In this document: piece after piece, positions 36,178 to 45,643 of the stretch
How the letters are laid out: each line of letters begins with the position of its first letter
Position numbering within the stretch: the first letter of the stretch is position 1
From: Thermoanaerobacter kivui
Lineage (GTDB): Bacteria; Bacillota; Thermoanaerobacteria; Thermoanaerobacterales; Thermoanaerobacteraceae
Assembly (NCBI RefSeq): GCF_000763575.1
Contig: NZ_CP009170.1
Coordinates: 1,298,501 to 1,362,500 of the forward strand
Reading direction: 5' to 3'
Length of the DNA stretch: 64,000 nucleotides
The notes under the pieces: generated by a model
The model's database searches: none
Told to the model about the DNA's origin: nothing
What the model saw: the letters and a program-made list of their open reading frames with translations, nothing else
Position numbers and translations under genes: made by a program

Positions 36178-38226
36178 TTAATTTAATATTATACCGCTTA
36201 ATTTTTGATAGAATTGGTTAATTAAAACATTTTTAAGTTTTGAATAACCTTCTAATTTAGGGTCTTTTGCCAAAAGTTCTTCTACGTCTTTTTGTACTTC
36301 CTTCAAAATTTCTATGTCTTCAAAAAGATTCGCAATTTTAAATTCCGGAAGGCCATGCTGTCTAAGGCCCAAAATTTCTCCTGGACCTCTTATTTCCAAG
36401 TCTTTTTCTGCGATTTTGAATCCGTCTGAAGTTTCTGCCATCACTCTAAGTCGTTTTTTTGCAACATCTGAGTTAGAATACGCAATCAAAATACAGTAAG
36501 ACTGAAATTCTGACCTTCCTACTCTTCCTCTAAGTTGATGAAGTTGAGCAAGTCCAAATCTTTCTGCATTTTCTACAATCATTACCGTAGCATTAGGAAC
36601 ATTTACTCCCACCTCTATTACTGTTGTAGAAACTAAAATGTCTATTTTACCGTTTACAAAGTCCTCCATTACCTTTTCTTTGTCTGAATCTGGCATTTTG
36701 CCATGTAAAAGTCCCACTTTAGCATTTTTAAAAGCTTCTTTATAAATCTCTTCATATACTATTTCGGCAGACATTGCATTTACTTTATCTGATTCCTCAA
36801 TGAGAGGACACACAACGTAGACCTGTCTTCCCTTTTTGACCTCCTTCATCGCAAAAGCGTAAGCTTTTTTTCTCATTGAGGAAGGGATTACATAGGTTTT
36901 GACTTTTTTTCTCCCAGGTGGTAATTGGTCAATTATGGATATATCAAGGTCTCCGTAAAGAATGAGAGCTAGCGTTCTCGGTATAGGTGTTGCTGTCATC
37001 ACTAAGACATCGGGATTCTCCCCTTTTTGCATTAAAAGCGCCCTTTGCCTCACACCGAATCTGTGCTGCTCATCCGTTATGCAAAGCCCTAATTTGTGAA
37101 AAACCACAGTATCTTCTATAAGAGCATGAGTACCTACTACAATATCATAATCTCCATTTTTGATTTTTTCTAATGCCTCTTTTTTCTTAGACGGAGAAAA
37201 CCCCCCAGATAAAAAACCAATCTTTATATCACTGCCTTTAAAAATCTCCTTTAAAGTTTGATAATGCTGTTTTGCAAGTATTTCTGTAGGAGCCATCATA
37301 GCTACCTGATAGCCATTTTTAACAGCAATATACATGCTGCAAGCCGCCACAACAGTTTTCCCTGAACCCACATCTCCTTGAACTAATCTGTTCATCACCT
37401 TATGGGATGCCATATCAGAAATTATTTCCTTTAAAACTTTCACTTGAGCTACCGTCAGCTTAAAAGGTAAAGCCTCCAAAAAAGGCTTTAAGTCTACTTT
37501 CTCAAATTTTATGCCATTTTTAAAGTTTTTAATGGATTTTTTAATCAAAAATAAAGTCAATTGAAGTAAAAATAATTCTTGATATTTGAGCCTGTACTTT
37601 GCCTTTTGGAGATGCAATTGGCTTTCAGGAAAATTTATATTTATTATTGCCTCTTTTATATCCATTAACCCTTTTTCTTTTAAATAATTCTCTTCAAAAA
37701 ACTCCTCAATCTCTCCTATATAGTCTTTAAGGGCATTAAACATTATCTTCCTTATGGTATTTTGACTCAGCCCTTCTGTAAGGCCATAAATAGGCACAAT
37801 CCTTCCTGTATTTAATTTAACATCATCACTTTTTTCAATTGCAGGATTTTCTATCATTAGTTGCCCATATTTAAACTGTAACTTGCCACTTATTATATAT
37901 TCCTCTCCAATCTTAAAATTATTTTTTATATACGGCTGGTTGTACCACACAAGTTCCACCGCACCGGTACCATCTTTCACAGGGATTTTCGTTATGACAA
38001 GTCTTGAAGTTTTTATTTCCCTTGCAGAACCAGCAATATAAGCTCTAAAAGTCTGTTTTTCTCCTACTTTTAAATCTTCAATTTTCAAAATCTCACTTCT
38101 GTTTTCATAATCTTTAGGAAAGTAAAATAATAAGTCCTCAACCGTATTTATTCCCAGTTTTTTCAAAAGCCTCGCCCTCTTCGGTCCCACCCCTTTGACA
38201 TATTGCACATCAATATTTAGAGGCAT
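36178..38226 (-). CDS. recG: ATP-dependent DNA helicase RecG
   Basis: RecG reverses stalled forks and branch-migrates Holliday junctions. The wedge/OB domain occupies roughly 1-230; the helicase motor has LVQGDVGSGKTVVAACS (Walker A), the DEQH box in ITDEQHRFGVRQR, MTATPIPRTLAL, VSTTVIEVGVNVPNATVM and QLHQLRGRVGRS. The ATG at 38226 fits the AAAGGTGA site better than the GTG at 38232 and gives 682 residues. It lies between fakA and the degV gene. Confidence 0.97.
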   Translation of the reverse strand: MPLNIDVQYVKGVGPKRARLLKKLGINTVEDLLFYFPKDYENRSEILKIEDLKVGEKQTFRAYIAGSAREIKTSRLVITKIPVKDGTGAVELVWYNQPYIKNNFKIGEEYIISGKLQFKYGQLMIENPAIEKSDDVKLNTGRIVPIYGLTEGLSQNTIRKIMFNALKDYIGEIEEFFEENYLKEKGLMDIKEAIININFPESQLHLQKAKYRLKYQELFLLQLTLFLIKKSIKNFKNGIKFEKVDLKPFLEALPFKLTVAQVKVLKEIISDMASHKVMNRLVQGDVGSGKTVVAACSMYIAVKNGYQVAMMAPTEILAKQHYQTLKEIFKGSDIKIGFLSGGFSPSKKKEALEKIKNGDYDIVVGTHALIEDTVVFHKLGLCITDEQHRFGVRQRALLMQKGENPDVLVMTATPIPRTLALILYGDLDISIIDQLPPGRKKVKTYVIPSSMRKKAYAFAMKEVKKGRQVYVVCPLIEESDKVNAMSAEIVYEEIYKEAFKNAKVGLLHGKMPDSDKEKVMEDFVNGKIDILVSTTVIEVGVNVPNATVMIVENAERFGLAQLHQLRGRVGRSEFQSYCILIAYSNSDVAKKRLRVMAETSDGFKIAEKDLEIRGPGEILGLRQHGLPEFKIANLFEDIEILKEVQKDVEELLAKDPKLEGYSKLKNVLINQFYQKLSGIILN

Positions 38227-38238
38227 GTTCACTCACCT

Positions 38239-39819
38239 TTATTCTATTGATATCACGTAATAGTAAAGAGGTTGTCCTCCAAAGTAAACTTCTACATCTG
38301 CATCTATAGAAAGGGAATTTTTTAATTCCTCTGCTTTTTGCTGTGAAACTTGTTCACCGTAATATATGGTCACTAATGAAGAATCATTATCAAGCGCTTT
38401 AGAGATTAGTTCCTTCGCCACTTGATTACAATCGCTTCCTACTGCCATAAGCTCTTCATTTATAAAACCTAATATGTCACCTTTTTTTATTTCAAAACCG
38501 TTTATTTGCGTATCCCTTATCGAATAAGTCACTTCAATCGTCTTTACACTATTCAGCACTTCCTTTATTTTTGTTATATTTTCTTCCAAGCTTTTCTGTG
38601 AATCAATATTTATTATGGCAGAAATAGCCTCATTAAAATTGTTGGTAGGAATTATTTCCACTCTTTTATCTGTCAAAGCCTTCGCCTGTTCACACGACAT
38701 TATTATATTTTTATTATTTGGGAAAACCAGTATATTTTCCGCATTTATTTTTCTAATACCTTCTAAAATATCGCTGGTACTGGGATTCATCGTTTGTCCA
38801 CCGTTTATAATAACATCACAACCTAAATCTGAAAAAAGTTTTTTAACTCCCTCTCCATTAGCAACAACCAATATGCCGTATTTTTTAGTTGGCTCATTTT
38901 CGTGTGATATCAAACTTTCATGCTGTATTTTCATATTGTCAATTTTCACTTTGACAAGCTCTCCTATTTTAAGTCCTTCCTCCAACACAAGCCCAGGTTT
39001 ATTTGTATGGACATGGATTTTTAAGATATCTTCATCAGAGACTACTACTAAACTATCTCCATATTTAGAAAATCTCTCTTTTAAAATAGGTTCGGCAAAA
39101 ATCTTTTTGGCTTTAATCAACAATTCAGTACAATACAAAAATCTCAAGTCTTCAAGAAGTCGCTGCTTAGTTTCTATTCCTTCAAAAGATTCCACTATTT
39201 CAATTTTATTTCCTTTAAGACCTTCTAACATTCCCTTTAAAATATAAACAAAACCCATGCCTCCTGAGTCAACAACTCCGGCTTCTTTCAAAACAGGCAA
39301 AAGGTTAGGAGTATTCTCCAAAGATTTTTCTGCGGCTTTTATAATTTTTTCTAAAAATTCTTCAAAGCTTTCTACCTGTTTACATATTTTCACCGCTTCT
39401 TCAGCACTTTCCCGGCAGACTGTAAGAATAGTACCTTCAACAGGCTTCATAACAGCTTTATATGCAGTATCAGCGCCTATTTTAAGCCCTTCAGCAAAAT
39501 CGCAAGGAGTTATTTTTTTTACATTTTTAAGGTATCTTGAAAAACCTCTAAAAATTTGAGATAAAATAACTCCGGAATTTCCTTTTGCACCCATCAATGT
39601 GCCCTTTGAAAGGCCATCTAACACTTCTTTAATTGTGTCAGCAGACTTTTCTATTTCCTTAGCGGCGTATTGCAAAGTATATGCCATGTTAGAACCTGTA
39701 TCTCCATCTGGCACAGGGAAGACATTTAGTTTGTCAACATCTCCTTTGTTGTTTAAAAGATAATAGGAACTTGTTATTATCATATTTTTTAACGTTTTTC
39801 CATCTATGTACCTCAACAT
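38239..39819 (-). CDS. fakA: Fatty-acid kinase FakA (DAK2/DegV-associated, YloV)
   Basis: FakA phosphorylates FakB-bound fatty acids to acyl-phosphate, which PlsX can pass to phospholipid synthesis. The N-terminal DhaL kinase domain shows NVFPVPDGDTGSNMAYTL (Asp residues bind Mg-ATP) and GAKGNSGVILSQIFRG; a central linker and C-terminal DegV-like domain follow. The frame is open to 39858, but ATG at 39819 has GAGGAGGAAACC upstream and gives 526 residues. It follows the Asp23 gene by 10 bases. Confidence 0.93.
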   Translation of the reverse strand: MLRYIDGKTLKNMIITSSYYLLNNKGDVDKLNVFPVPDGDTGSNMAYTLQYAAKEIEKSADTIKEVLDGLSKGTLMGAKGNSGVILSQIFRGFSRYLKNVKKITPCDFAEGLKIGADTAYKAVMKPVEGTILTVCRESAEEAVKICKQVESFEEFLEKIIKAAEKSLENTPNLLPVLKEAGVVDSGGMGFVYILKGMLEGLKGNKIEIVESFEGIETKQRLLEDLRFLYCTELLIKAKKIFAEPILKERFSKYGDSLVVVSDEDILKIHVHTNKPGLVLEEGLKIGELVKVKIDNMKIQHESLISHENEPTKKYGILVVANGEGVKKLFSDLGCDVIINGGQTMNPSTSDILEGIRKINAENILVFPNNKNIIMSCEQAKALTDKRVEIIPTNNFNEAISAIINIDSQKSLEENITKIKEVLNSVKTIEVTYSIRDTQINGFEIKKGDILGFINEELMAVGSDCNQVAKELISKALDNDSSLVTIYYGEQVSQQKAEELKNSLSIDADVEVYFGGQPLYYYVISIE

Positions 39820-39829
39820 GGTTTCCTCC

Positions 39830-40180
39830 TCAATGATCAACTTTGATTCCTTGAACATTTACCACTACATTTTTTATATTTATTCCTGTAAATTTTTCTA
39901 CAGCGTATTTTACCTTTTCAATGACATTCATAGAAACAGTCCTTATATTCACTCCGTATTCCACAACTATATATACTTCCAGTGTCAAACCCTCTTCAGA
40001 TGAAGAAACTTTGATGCCTTTCCCAGAATTTTCTGTTTTAAATATCTCTATTAATCCATTTGCGCCTTTTCTCCCCAACCCCACGACACCATAACATTCT
40101 GAAACTGCTTTACTAGCTATTGCTGCAATTGCATCATTTGATATATTTATATTTCCGTGCCTGTTTTTTATTTCTACCAT
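39830..40180 (-). CDS. Asp23/Gls24 family envelope stress protein (YloU)
   Basis: Asp23 proteins form membrane-associated assemblies in Gram-positive bacteria and respond to alkaline or envelope stress. The 116-residue protein has the family core ISNDAIAAIASKAVSECYGVVG and VVEYGVNIRTVSMNVIEKVK. The second ATG at 40180 is spaced better from GGAGGGG than the first at 40186. It is the first gene of the operon ending in degV; yloU-yloV pairing with recG nearby is the Bacillus arrangement. Confidence 0.92.
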   Translation of the reverse strand: MVEIKNRHGNINISNDAIAAIASKAVSECYGVVGLGRKGANGLIEIFKTENSGKGIKVSSSEEGLTLEVYIVVEYGVNIRTVSMNVIEKVKYAVEKFTGINIKNVVVNVQGIKVDH

Positions 40181-40207
40181 ACTCATACCCCTCCAATCTT
40201 AATTTAT

Positions 40208-40236
40208 ATTTTACCCTAACATCGATATGACATCAA
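40208..40236 (-). promoter_or_regulatory. Promoter of asp23-fakA-recG-degV
   Basis: On the minus strand TTGATG (40236-40231), a 17-base spacer and TAAAAT (40213-40208) precede the Asp23 gene. The -35 box is one arm of an 8-bp inverted repeat whose partner is at 40274-40281. Confidence 0.7.
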
Positions 40237-40315
40237 CTCGCCTTTTAATTGTAAAGGTATTTACATTTACAAAAGTTGATGATAAAATAAATATCGTTGT
40301 GTTAAAATTCTTATG

Positions 40316-40345
40316 TTGTACAAAAAGCTGTTTTTGTGATAAAAT
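40316..40345 (+). promoter_or_regulatory. Promoter of rpmB
   Basis: TTGTAC (40316-40321), an 18-base spacer and TAAAAT (40340-40345) precede rpmB by about 30 bases. Confidence 0.6.
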
Positions 40346-40373
40346 ATTGATGTCTTGAAAAGGAGGTGCAAAC

Positions 40374-40562
40374 ATGCGTAAGTGCGATATTTGTGGAAAA
40401 GGACCTTTGGCAGGATATCAATACAGCCACTCCCATAGAAAATCCATAAGAAAATGGCAGCCTAACATAAAAAAAGTAAGAGCAATAGTAGACGGCACTC
40501 CCGTTAGACTTAACGTATGTACCAAATGCTTAAAGGCGGGGAAAGTGCAAAGAGCATTATAA
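40374..40562 (+). CDS. rpmB: 50S ribosomal protein L28
   Basis: The 62-residue basic protein begins MRKCDICGKGPLAG and has VRLNVCTKCLKAGKV near the end, so the four zinc cysteines (CxxC twice) are present: this is the zinc-binding form. SHSHRKSIRKWQPNIK is the family core. It has a strong AAAAGGAGGTGC site, its own promoter, and a terminator directly after, so it is a single-gene unit, divergent from the Asp23 operon. Confidence 0.97.
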   Translation: MRKCDICGKGPLAGYQYSHSHRKSIRKWQPNIKKVRAIVDGTPVRLNVCTKCLKAGKVQRAL

Positions 40563-40569
40563 AGAAAGA

Positions 40570-40593
40570 CGTGCATATTTTGCACGCTTTTTT
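40570..40593 (+). terminator. Terminator after rpmB
   Basis: CGTGCA and TGCACG form a short stem followed by CTTTTTTT, starting 8 bases after the rpmB stop. It lies just past the stop of the opposite 61-residue ORF. Confidence 0.8.
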
Positions 40594-40598
40594 ATTTG

Positions 40599-40784
40599 TT
40601 ACCTAAAATGCATATTTACATAATAGCCCAACATTACAAGCCCCACCCCCAAAATCAGCATCCACAGCCATGTAGGAATGTACATCACAAATATTATTAT
40701 GCCTAAAGCAATGAGTATATAACCTAAAGAGTGATTTAGCTGTCTATTTAGTTTTTTTATTTTGTAAAAAAACTTATCCCACAT
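40599..40784 (-). CDS. Small two-segment membrane protein, unknown function
   Basis: The 61-residue product has a basic N-terminus (KFFYKIKKLNRQLNHS) followed by two adjacent hydrophobic stretches, YILIALGIIIFVMYIPTWLW and LILGVGLVMLGYYV, so it probably makes a membrane hairpin. I do not recognise the family. It lies between thiN and rpmB, the place held by spoVM in Bacillus, but it is not SpoVM in sequence. Its AAGGGG ribosome site lies inside the 3' arm of a hairpin and the ATG follows the T-run directly, so translation may be conditional. Codon content looks normal for the region. Confidence 0.6.
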   Translation of the reverse strand: MWDKFFYKIKKLNRQLNHSLGYILIALGIIIFVMYIPTWLWMLILGVGLVMLGYYVNMHFR

Positions 40785-40786
40785 AA

Positions 40787-40843
40787 AAATACCCCTTCCC
40801 TACTATTCCAGTTATTACATACTATTCATTGGAAGGGGTATTT
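40787..40843 (-). terminator. Terminator/attenuator between thiN and the small membrane protein gene
   Basis: On the minus strand AAATACCCCTTCC and GGAAGGGGTATTT form a perfect 13-bp stem around a 31-base loop, followed by TT and the ATG of the next ORF. The 3' arm contains that ORF's only ribosome site. It can be read as the thiN terminator, as a translation switch, or as both. Confidence 0.7.
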
Positions 40844-40847
40844 GAAA

Positions 40848-41483
40848 CTATTCTCTAGGCTTTATAACTAATAAAAGGCCTGCTTCTATATCTATATAAG
40901 CTTTATCCTCTGTAAAAACATTGCTTATACCATAAGGCATCTCTAAATCCATGCCTTCTCCCGAAAGCCCATAAAACAACCCTTTTGTGTATATTCCCTT
41001 TACTTCGCGAGAATAAGGTAGCAAAGACAGCAACTCCCCTTTCTTTCCCTCAATTTCAATGTGCTTGTTTGTCAAATAAATATCATTCTTTTCATTTACA
41101 ATCTTTCCTTTGATGTTGCGGTTTAATAAATAAAGCAAAAGAGAAAGATTGGCATAAGAATGGTCAAACCTTTCGCCAATTACACCAATGAAAGTAATCT
41201 CTTTGGCTCCTAATTCAACTGCTTTTAACATGGCTAATTGAGTATCTGTCTCATCTTTCATAGAAGGATATTTTTGTATTTTTACCCCCTCTTTTTCGTA
41301 AAAGTCTAATACTTTTTTTTCAATTGAATCCAAATCTCCTATTATAATAGCAGGCTTTAATCCCATATTATAGGCATGGTTTGCTCCGCCATCAGCACAT
41401 ATAATGATATCATAATCTCTTACAAAGGCCTTATAAAACTCATAATTTTTAATTTCCCCATTCGAAATAATTAAAACTTTCAT
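40848..41483 (-). CDS. thiN: Thiamine pyrophosphokinase
   Basis: ThiN makes thiamine diphosphate from thiamine and ATP. The 211-residue protein has the TPK catalytic core IICADGGANHAYNMGLKP, IIGDLDSIEKKVL and DETDTQLAMLKAVELG, and a C-terminal beta-sandwich thiamin-binding part ending YIDIEAGLLLVIKPRE. Its ATG overlaps the rpe stop (ATGA). It is the last gene of the long run that begins at yicC, matching Bacillus yloS. Confidence 0.94.
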   Translation of the reverse strand: MKVLIISNGEIKNYEFYKAFVRDYDIIICADGGANHAYNMGLKPAIIIGDLDSIEKKVLDFYEKEGVKIQKYPSMKDETDTQLAMLKAVELGAKEITFIGVIGERFDHSYANLSLLLYLLNRNIKGKIVNEKNDIYLTNKHIEIEGKKGELLSLLPYSREVKGIYTKGLFYGLSGEGMDLEMPYGISNVFTEDKAYIDIEAGLLLVIKPRE

Positions 41484-42130
41484 TTTCTAACTGCCTCTTT
41501 AAATCTCTCTATAGTCTCCATCGGATTTTGTGACTCAAAAATCGCAGAACCAGCTACTATAATGTCAGCGCCTGCCTTTACTAACTCCGCTACATTAGAT
41601 AAATTAATACCCCCGTCTACTTCAATTTCAAATTTTAATCCCAAATTTTCTCTCAACAAGCGTAAATCCTCAATTTTTTTAAACATAGTATCTATAAACT
41701 TTTGTCCTCCAAAACCTGGATTTACTGTCATTATCAAAACCATATCTACGTCTTGCAAAACATACTTTATAGTCTCAAGGGGAGTAGCAGGATTTAGAGA
41801 AACACCAGCCTTTATTCCGTACCCCTTTATTTTTTGTATTGTCCTGTGAAGGTGAAGACAAGCTTCTTGATGGACCGTTATATTATCTGCACCAGAATTT
41901 GCAAAATCTTCTATGTACAAATCAGGGTTTTCAATCATCAAATGCACATCAAAAGGAAGAGATGAAAATTTCCTTAAAGATTTTACAACAACTGGCCCTA
42001 TGGTTATATTTGGAACAAAATGTCCATCCATTACGTCAATATGTAAAAGGTCAGCACCTTTTTCTACTTTTTTTATGTCTTCTAATAAATTTGCAAAATT
42101 AGCTGATAATATTGAAGGAGCTATTTTCAA
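41480..42130 (-). CDS. rpe: Ribulose-phosphate 3-epimerase
   Basis: Rpe interconverts ribulose 5-phosphate and xylulose 5-phosphate. The TIM-barrel motifs APSILSANFANL, LLHIDVMDGHFVPN, MTVNPGFGGQKFI, VDGGIN and VAGSAIF are all present. The length of 216 residues is normal. The start is TTG at 42130 behind GGAGGTATTAAAAA, directly after rsgA. Confidence 0.97.
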   Translation of the reverse strand: MKIAPSILSANFANLLEDIKKVEKGADLLHIDVMDGHFVPNITIGPVVVKSLRKFSSLPFDVHLMIENPDLYIEDFANSGADNITVHQEACLHLHRTIQKIKGYGIKAGVSLNPATPLETIKYVLQDVDMVLIMTVNPGFGGQKFIDTMFKKIEDLRLLRENLGLKFEIEVDGGINLSNVAELVKAGADIIVAGSAIFESQNPMETIERFKEAVRK

Positions 42131-42133
42131 TTT

Positions 42134-43015
42134 TTAATACCTCCTCTTTTCCTTTTCTCTCAGTTCTTTTAAAATAGCAAGATAACTTATGTACCGATTT
42201 TTATCTATAACTTTATCCTCAACCGCCTTTATAATACTACATCCCGGTTCATTTACATGGAGACAGGATGAAAATTTGCACTCTCTTTGAAGGTCTAAAA
42301 ATTCCTTAAAATAATATTTTAATTCTTCTTTTTCAATGTCAAGTGTCAAAGCGGTAAATCCAGGGGTATCCAATACAAAACCTCCAAAATCAAGGGAAAT
42401 AAGTTCAACACTTCTGGTAGTATGCCTACCTCTTAAAAGCTTTTCACTCAGCTCACCAGTTTTCAATGTAATGTTTGATTGAATAGAATTAATTATAGAA
42501 GACTTGCCAACACCAGAAGGACCCGCCAAAAAAGAAGTTTTATCTTTTAGATAAGACTTTAACTCTTCAATGCCTACTTTTGTAACAGCTGATGTAGCAA
42601 CTGCTTTATAACCTATTCTGCGATATAAATCCACCAATTTTAAATATTCATCAGATTCTCCTAAATCAATTTTATTAATGCAAATGATAGGTTTAATATT
42701 GTTACTTTCAGACAGCACAATCATTTTATCCAACAAGGTACGGTTAAGTTCAGGTTTAGTTATGGCAAAAACTATTATCGCCTGGTCTACATTGGCAACA
42801 GGTGGCCTTATTAATTGATTTTTGCGGGGGGCAATATTTAAAATATACCCTTCTTTATCGCTTACCATTTGAATTTCTACAACATCTCCAACTAAAGGAG
42901 TTATGTTGTCCTTTCTAAATTTGCCTCGAGCACGACATTCTACAATGCCGTGCTCGGTTTTTACATAATAAAAACCGCCTATCCCTTGTACAATCCTTCC
43001 TTCCATCTTCTTCAA
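42134..43015 (-). CDS. rsgA: Ribosome small-subunit biogenesis GTPase RsgA
   Basis: RsgA is a circularly permuted GTPase that checks late 30S assembly. An N-terminal OB fold (about 1-70) precedes NKIDLG (G4), then GPSGVGKSSIINSI (G1) and DTPGF (G3); the C-terminal zinc site CKFSSCLHVNEPGCSI follows. The start is probably TTG at 43015, next to the prkC stop, with a GGAGG 11 bases upstream inside prkC; an ATG at 43006 has no better site. Confidence 0.96.
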   Translation of the reverse strand: MKKMEGRIVQGIGGFYYVKTEHGIVECRARGKFRKDNITPLVGDVVEIQMVSDKEGYILNIAPRKNQLIRPPVANVDQAIIVFAITKPELNRTLLDKMIVLSESNNIKPIICINKIDLGESDEYLKLVDLYRRIGYKAVATSAVTKVGIEELKSYLKDKTSFLAGPSGVGKSSIINSIQSNITLKTGELSEKLLRGRHTTRSVELISLDFGGFVLDTPGFTALTLDIEKEELKYYFKEFLDLQRECKFSSCLHVNEPGCSIIKAVEDKVIDKNRYISYLAILKELREKEKRRY

Positions 43016-44896
43016 TTAGAATTTCGCCTCCACAACTCTGTATAGCTGACCATCTATATCTACTTCAATTATAGCAGTACCCTTATGAGCCGTTACAGGT
43101 ACTGTAATAGGACTATCTTGATAGGTGTGTTCCTTAGAATATTCCAAATTCTTTTGTCCTTTTTGTATCACATATACATCCACTTTCATAGTACCTGGTT
43201 TATTTGGCAATTCAATAATAACATTTTTCGTCTGCTGTTGTAAAGACTCTTGGGACATCCTGCTTACAATTAAATCTATAGCACTTCCTTTTTGAACTTC
43301 AGTATTTCCCGGAACACTCTGCTCTAACACAGTATTGTCAGGCACATCAGTCGTATCTTTATAAATAACCCTTCCTAATTTTAACCCAGCATTTTCCAAG
43401 ACAGCTTTAGCCTCATCCAAACTCATGTTTACCACATTTGGAACGACAGCAGGTTGCATTCCTTTGCTTACGTATAAATCTATAACAGTATTGTACTCTA
43501 CTTGCACCCCTTGTCGCGGATTTTGGTCAAAAACGTACCCTTTGGGGAATTTATCATTGTACTGTTCTATAATATTTGCTTTAAGCCCCATATTTTCAAG
43601 CTCTGTCTTGGCTTCCAGGTAATGTTTATTTATGACATTTGGGACAACCAAAACTTGCCTACCTTTGCTGATTACCACATAAACTGTACTTCCCGCCTTT
43701 ACCATACTTCCCTGAGAAGGGTTTTGCGAAAGGACAGTGTTTTCGGGTTTATCACTGTACTTCTCATCACTTATTTCAATTTTTAAATTGTGCTCTGACA
43801 AAATTTTGCTCGCCTGATTTAAAGACATCCCCACAACATTTGGAACTACTACGTCACTTACCCTGAAAACATTATTGAGCACATACACTGTTCCATAAGA
43901 CAAAGACGCCAATAACAAAATCACCAACAATGCAATAGCCACTCTCTTTAAAATTTTCTTTTTCCTTGCTTCTTTTTCTTTTTTCTGGGATATCCTGTTC
44001 AATTGCTCTATGTCTTTAGAAGGAATTACACGAGTTTTTGTAATTTCTTCCTCTTTTTTAAAATTAAGTTCAGCAGGATTTTTCAAAAAAGTCTCTAAAT
44101 CTTTTAAAAAATCTCCAGCAGTCTGGTACCTCAAATTTACATCTTTTGCAGTTGCCTTTAAAACTATTTGGTCTAACTCCTTAGGAACTTTGTCATTTAA
44201 TTTTGAAGGAGGAATAATATTTTCCTGAATGTGTTTTAAAGCGACAGAAATAGGGCTATCTCCTTCAAAAGGAACTTTTCCGGTCAACATTTCATACAGC
44301 ACAATCCCTAAAGAATAAATATCTGTCCTCTCATCTACAATACCGCCTCTCGCTTGTTCTGGAGAAAAATAATAGGCAGTTCCTACTACATCGCCAGTGT
44401 AAGTTATCGTAGAGCCATTTGCCGCTCTCGCAATTCCAAAATCAGTAACTTTGACAACATCATCCTCAGTCACAAGGATATTTTGAGGCTTTATATCCCT
44501 ATGGATGATGTGATTTCTATGGGCATGGTCTAATGCCTTGCAAACCTGTTTTGCTATCTCTATCGAACGGTATACATCCAAAGGTCCGCCATTTTCACTA
44601 ATAAGCTTTTTTAAAGTGCGACCTTTTACGTATTCCATCACAATATAATAAATGTCTCCCTCTTGTCCCACATCGTATATACTGACTATATTGGGATGGG
44701 AAAGGCTCGCTGCCGCTTGAGATTCTCTTCTGAATTTTTTCACAAAGTCCTCATCCGCAGCAAATTCAGGCCTTAAAATCTTTATAGCTACTATTCTGTT
44801 AAGAAGGTGACACTTGGCTTTATAAACTTTAGCCATTCCGCCTTCGCCTATTTTTCCCAATATCTCATATCTATTCCCAAGCATTCGCCCTATCAT
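43016..44896 (-). CDS. prkC: Serine/threonine protein kinase PrkC with PASTA repeats
   Basis: PrkC is a Hanks-type kinase that senses peptidoglycan fragments and, in Bacillus, helps spores germinate. Kinase motifs are [14 protein letters not shown], Lys39 in [19 protein letters not shown] and TDFGIAR (about 10-270). A basic linker and one membrane helix ([20 protein letters not shown], about 328-347) lead to three extracellular PASTA domains (about 352-555, each starting VPNV) and a C-terminal tail. Its ATG overlaps the prpC stop, so kinase and phosphatase are co-made. Confidence 0.97.
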   Translation of the reverse strand: MIGRMLGNRYEILGKIGEGGMAKVYKAKCHLLNRIVAIKILRPEFAADEDFVKKFRRESQAAASLSHPNIVSIYDVGQEGDIYYIVMEYVKGRTLKKLISENGGPLDVYRSIEIAKQVCKALDHAHRNHIIHRDIKPQNILVTEDDVVKVTDFGIARAANGSTITYTGDVVGTAYYFSPEQARGGIVDERTDIYSLGIVLYEMLTGKVPFEGDSPISVALKHIQENIIPPSKLNDKVPKELDQIVLKATAKDVNLRYQTAGDFLKDLETFLKNPAELNFKKEEEITKTRVIPSKDIEQLNRISQKKEKEARKKKILKRVAIALLVILLLASLSYGTVYVLNNVFRVSDVVVPNVVGMSLNQASKILSEHNLKIEISDEKYSDKPENTVLSQNPSQGSMVKAGSTVYVVISKGRQVLVVPNVINKHYLEAKTELENMGLKANIIEQYNDKFPKGYVFDQNPRQGVQVEYNTVIDLYVSKGMQPAVVPNVVNMSLDEAKAVLENAGLKLGRVIYKDTTDVPDNTVLEQSVPGNTEVQKGSAIDLIVSRMSQESLQQQTKNVIIELPNKPGTMKVDVYVIQKGQKNLEYSKEHTYQDSPITVPVTAHKGTAIIEVDIDGQLYRVVEAKF

Positions 44897-45636
44897 GATG
44901 TCACCTCCTTAACAGCTACCACAGTTATATTGTCATATCCTCCGTTTATCTTCGCAAGATTTACCAAATTTATACATGAAATATTGATATCTTCATTCCT
45001 AGTAAATTCGTTTAAAATTTCCTCGTCGGTTACCATGTTAGTAAGACCGTCTGTGCATAAGAGCAAGATATCCTGTGGCTTAACATTATCATGGAATATA
45101 TCTACCTCTATTTTCTCTTCTACTCCCAATGCCCTTGTAATTATGTTTTTTTGTGGATGAACACGCGCTTCTTCATGGGTTATTTTTCCCATTTTTACAA
45201 GCTCTTCTACAAAAGAATGGTCTTCTGTAATTTGTTTTATGGTATTATTTCTTATGAGATAAGCTCTGCTATCTCCAATATGGCCTATGAAGAAATAGTC
45301 TCCCTCAATAAGCAAAAGAGTGAGGGTGGTTCCCATACCCATTAATTCGCATTCTGAACAAGACTGCGCAAAAACGACGCTATTAGCATATTTCATAGAT
45401 TTTTCTATGAAATTTTCTACAGAAGCAATATTTTTATTAGTTAAATAAAAATAATTTTTCTTAAAATAATCCACTACAGCTTCAATGGCAGACTTGCTGG
45501 CAACTTCTCCACTATTGTGTCCTCCCATGCCGTCTGCCACAATAAATAAATTTAACCTCTGGTCATCGGAAATATAATAATAGTCTTCATTTTTCTCTCT
45601 TATGTTTCCAATGTCAGTTAGGGCAGCTACAATCAT
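44893..45636 (-). CDS. prpC: PP2C-type protein phosphatase PrpC/Stp
   Basis: PrpC reverses PrkC phosphorylation and depends on two metal ions. The 247-residue PPM domain shows [58 protein letters not shown] and [11 protein letters not shown], which hold the metal-binding Asp residues. Start choice between GTG at 45642 and ATG at 45636 is not firm; the latter gives [11 protein letters not shown]. It lies between rlmN and prkC, as in Bacillus. Confidence 0.95.
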   Translation of the reverse strand: MIVAALTDIGNIREKNEDYYYISDDQRLNLFIVADGMGGHNSGEVASKSAIEAVVDYFKKNYFYLTNKNIASVENFIEKSMKYANSVVFAQSCSECELMGMGTTLTLLLIEGDYFFIGHIGDSRAYLIRNNTIKQITEDHSFVEELVKMGKITHEEARVHPQKNIITRALGVEEKIEVDIFHDNVKPQDILLLCTDGLTNMVTDEEILNEFTRNEDINISCINLVNLAKINGGYDNITVVAVKEVTS

Positions 45637-45643
45637 AAACACC

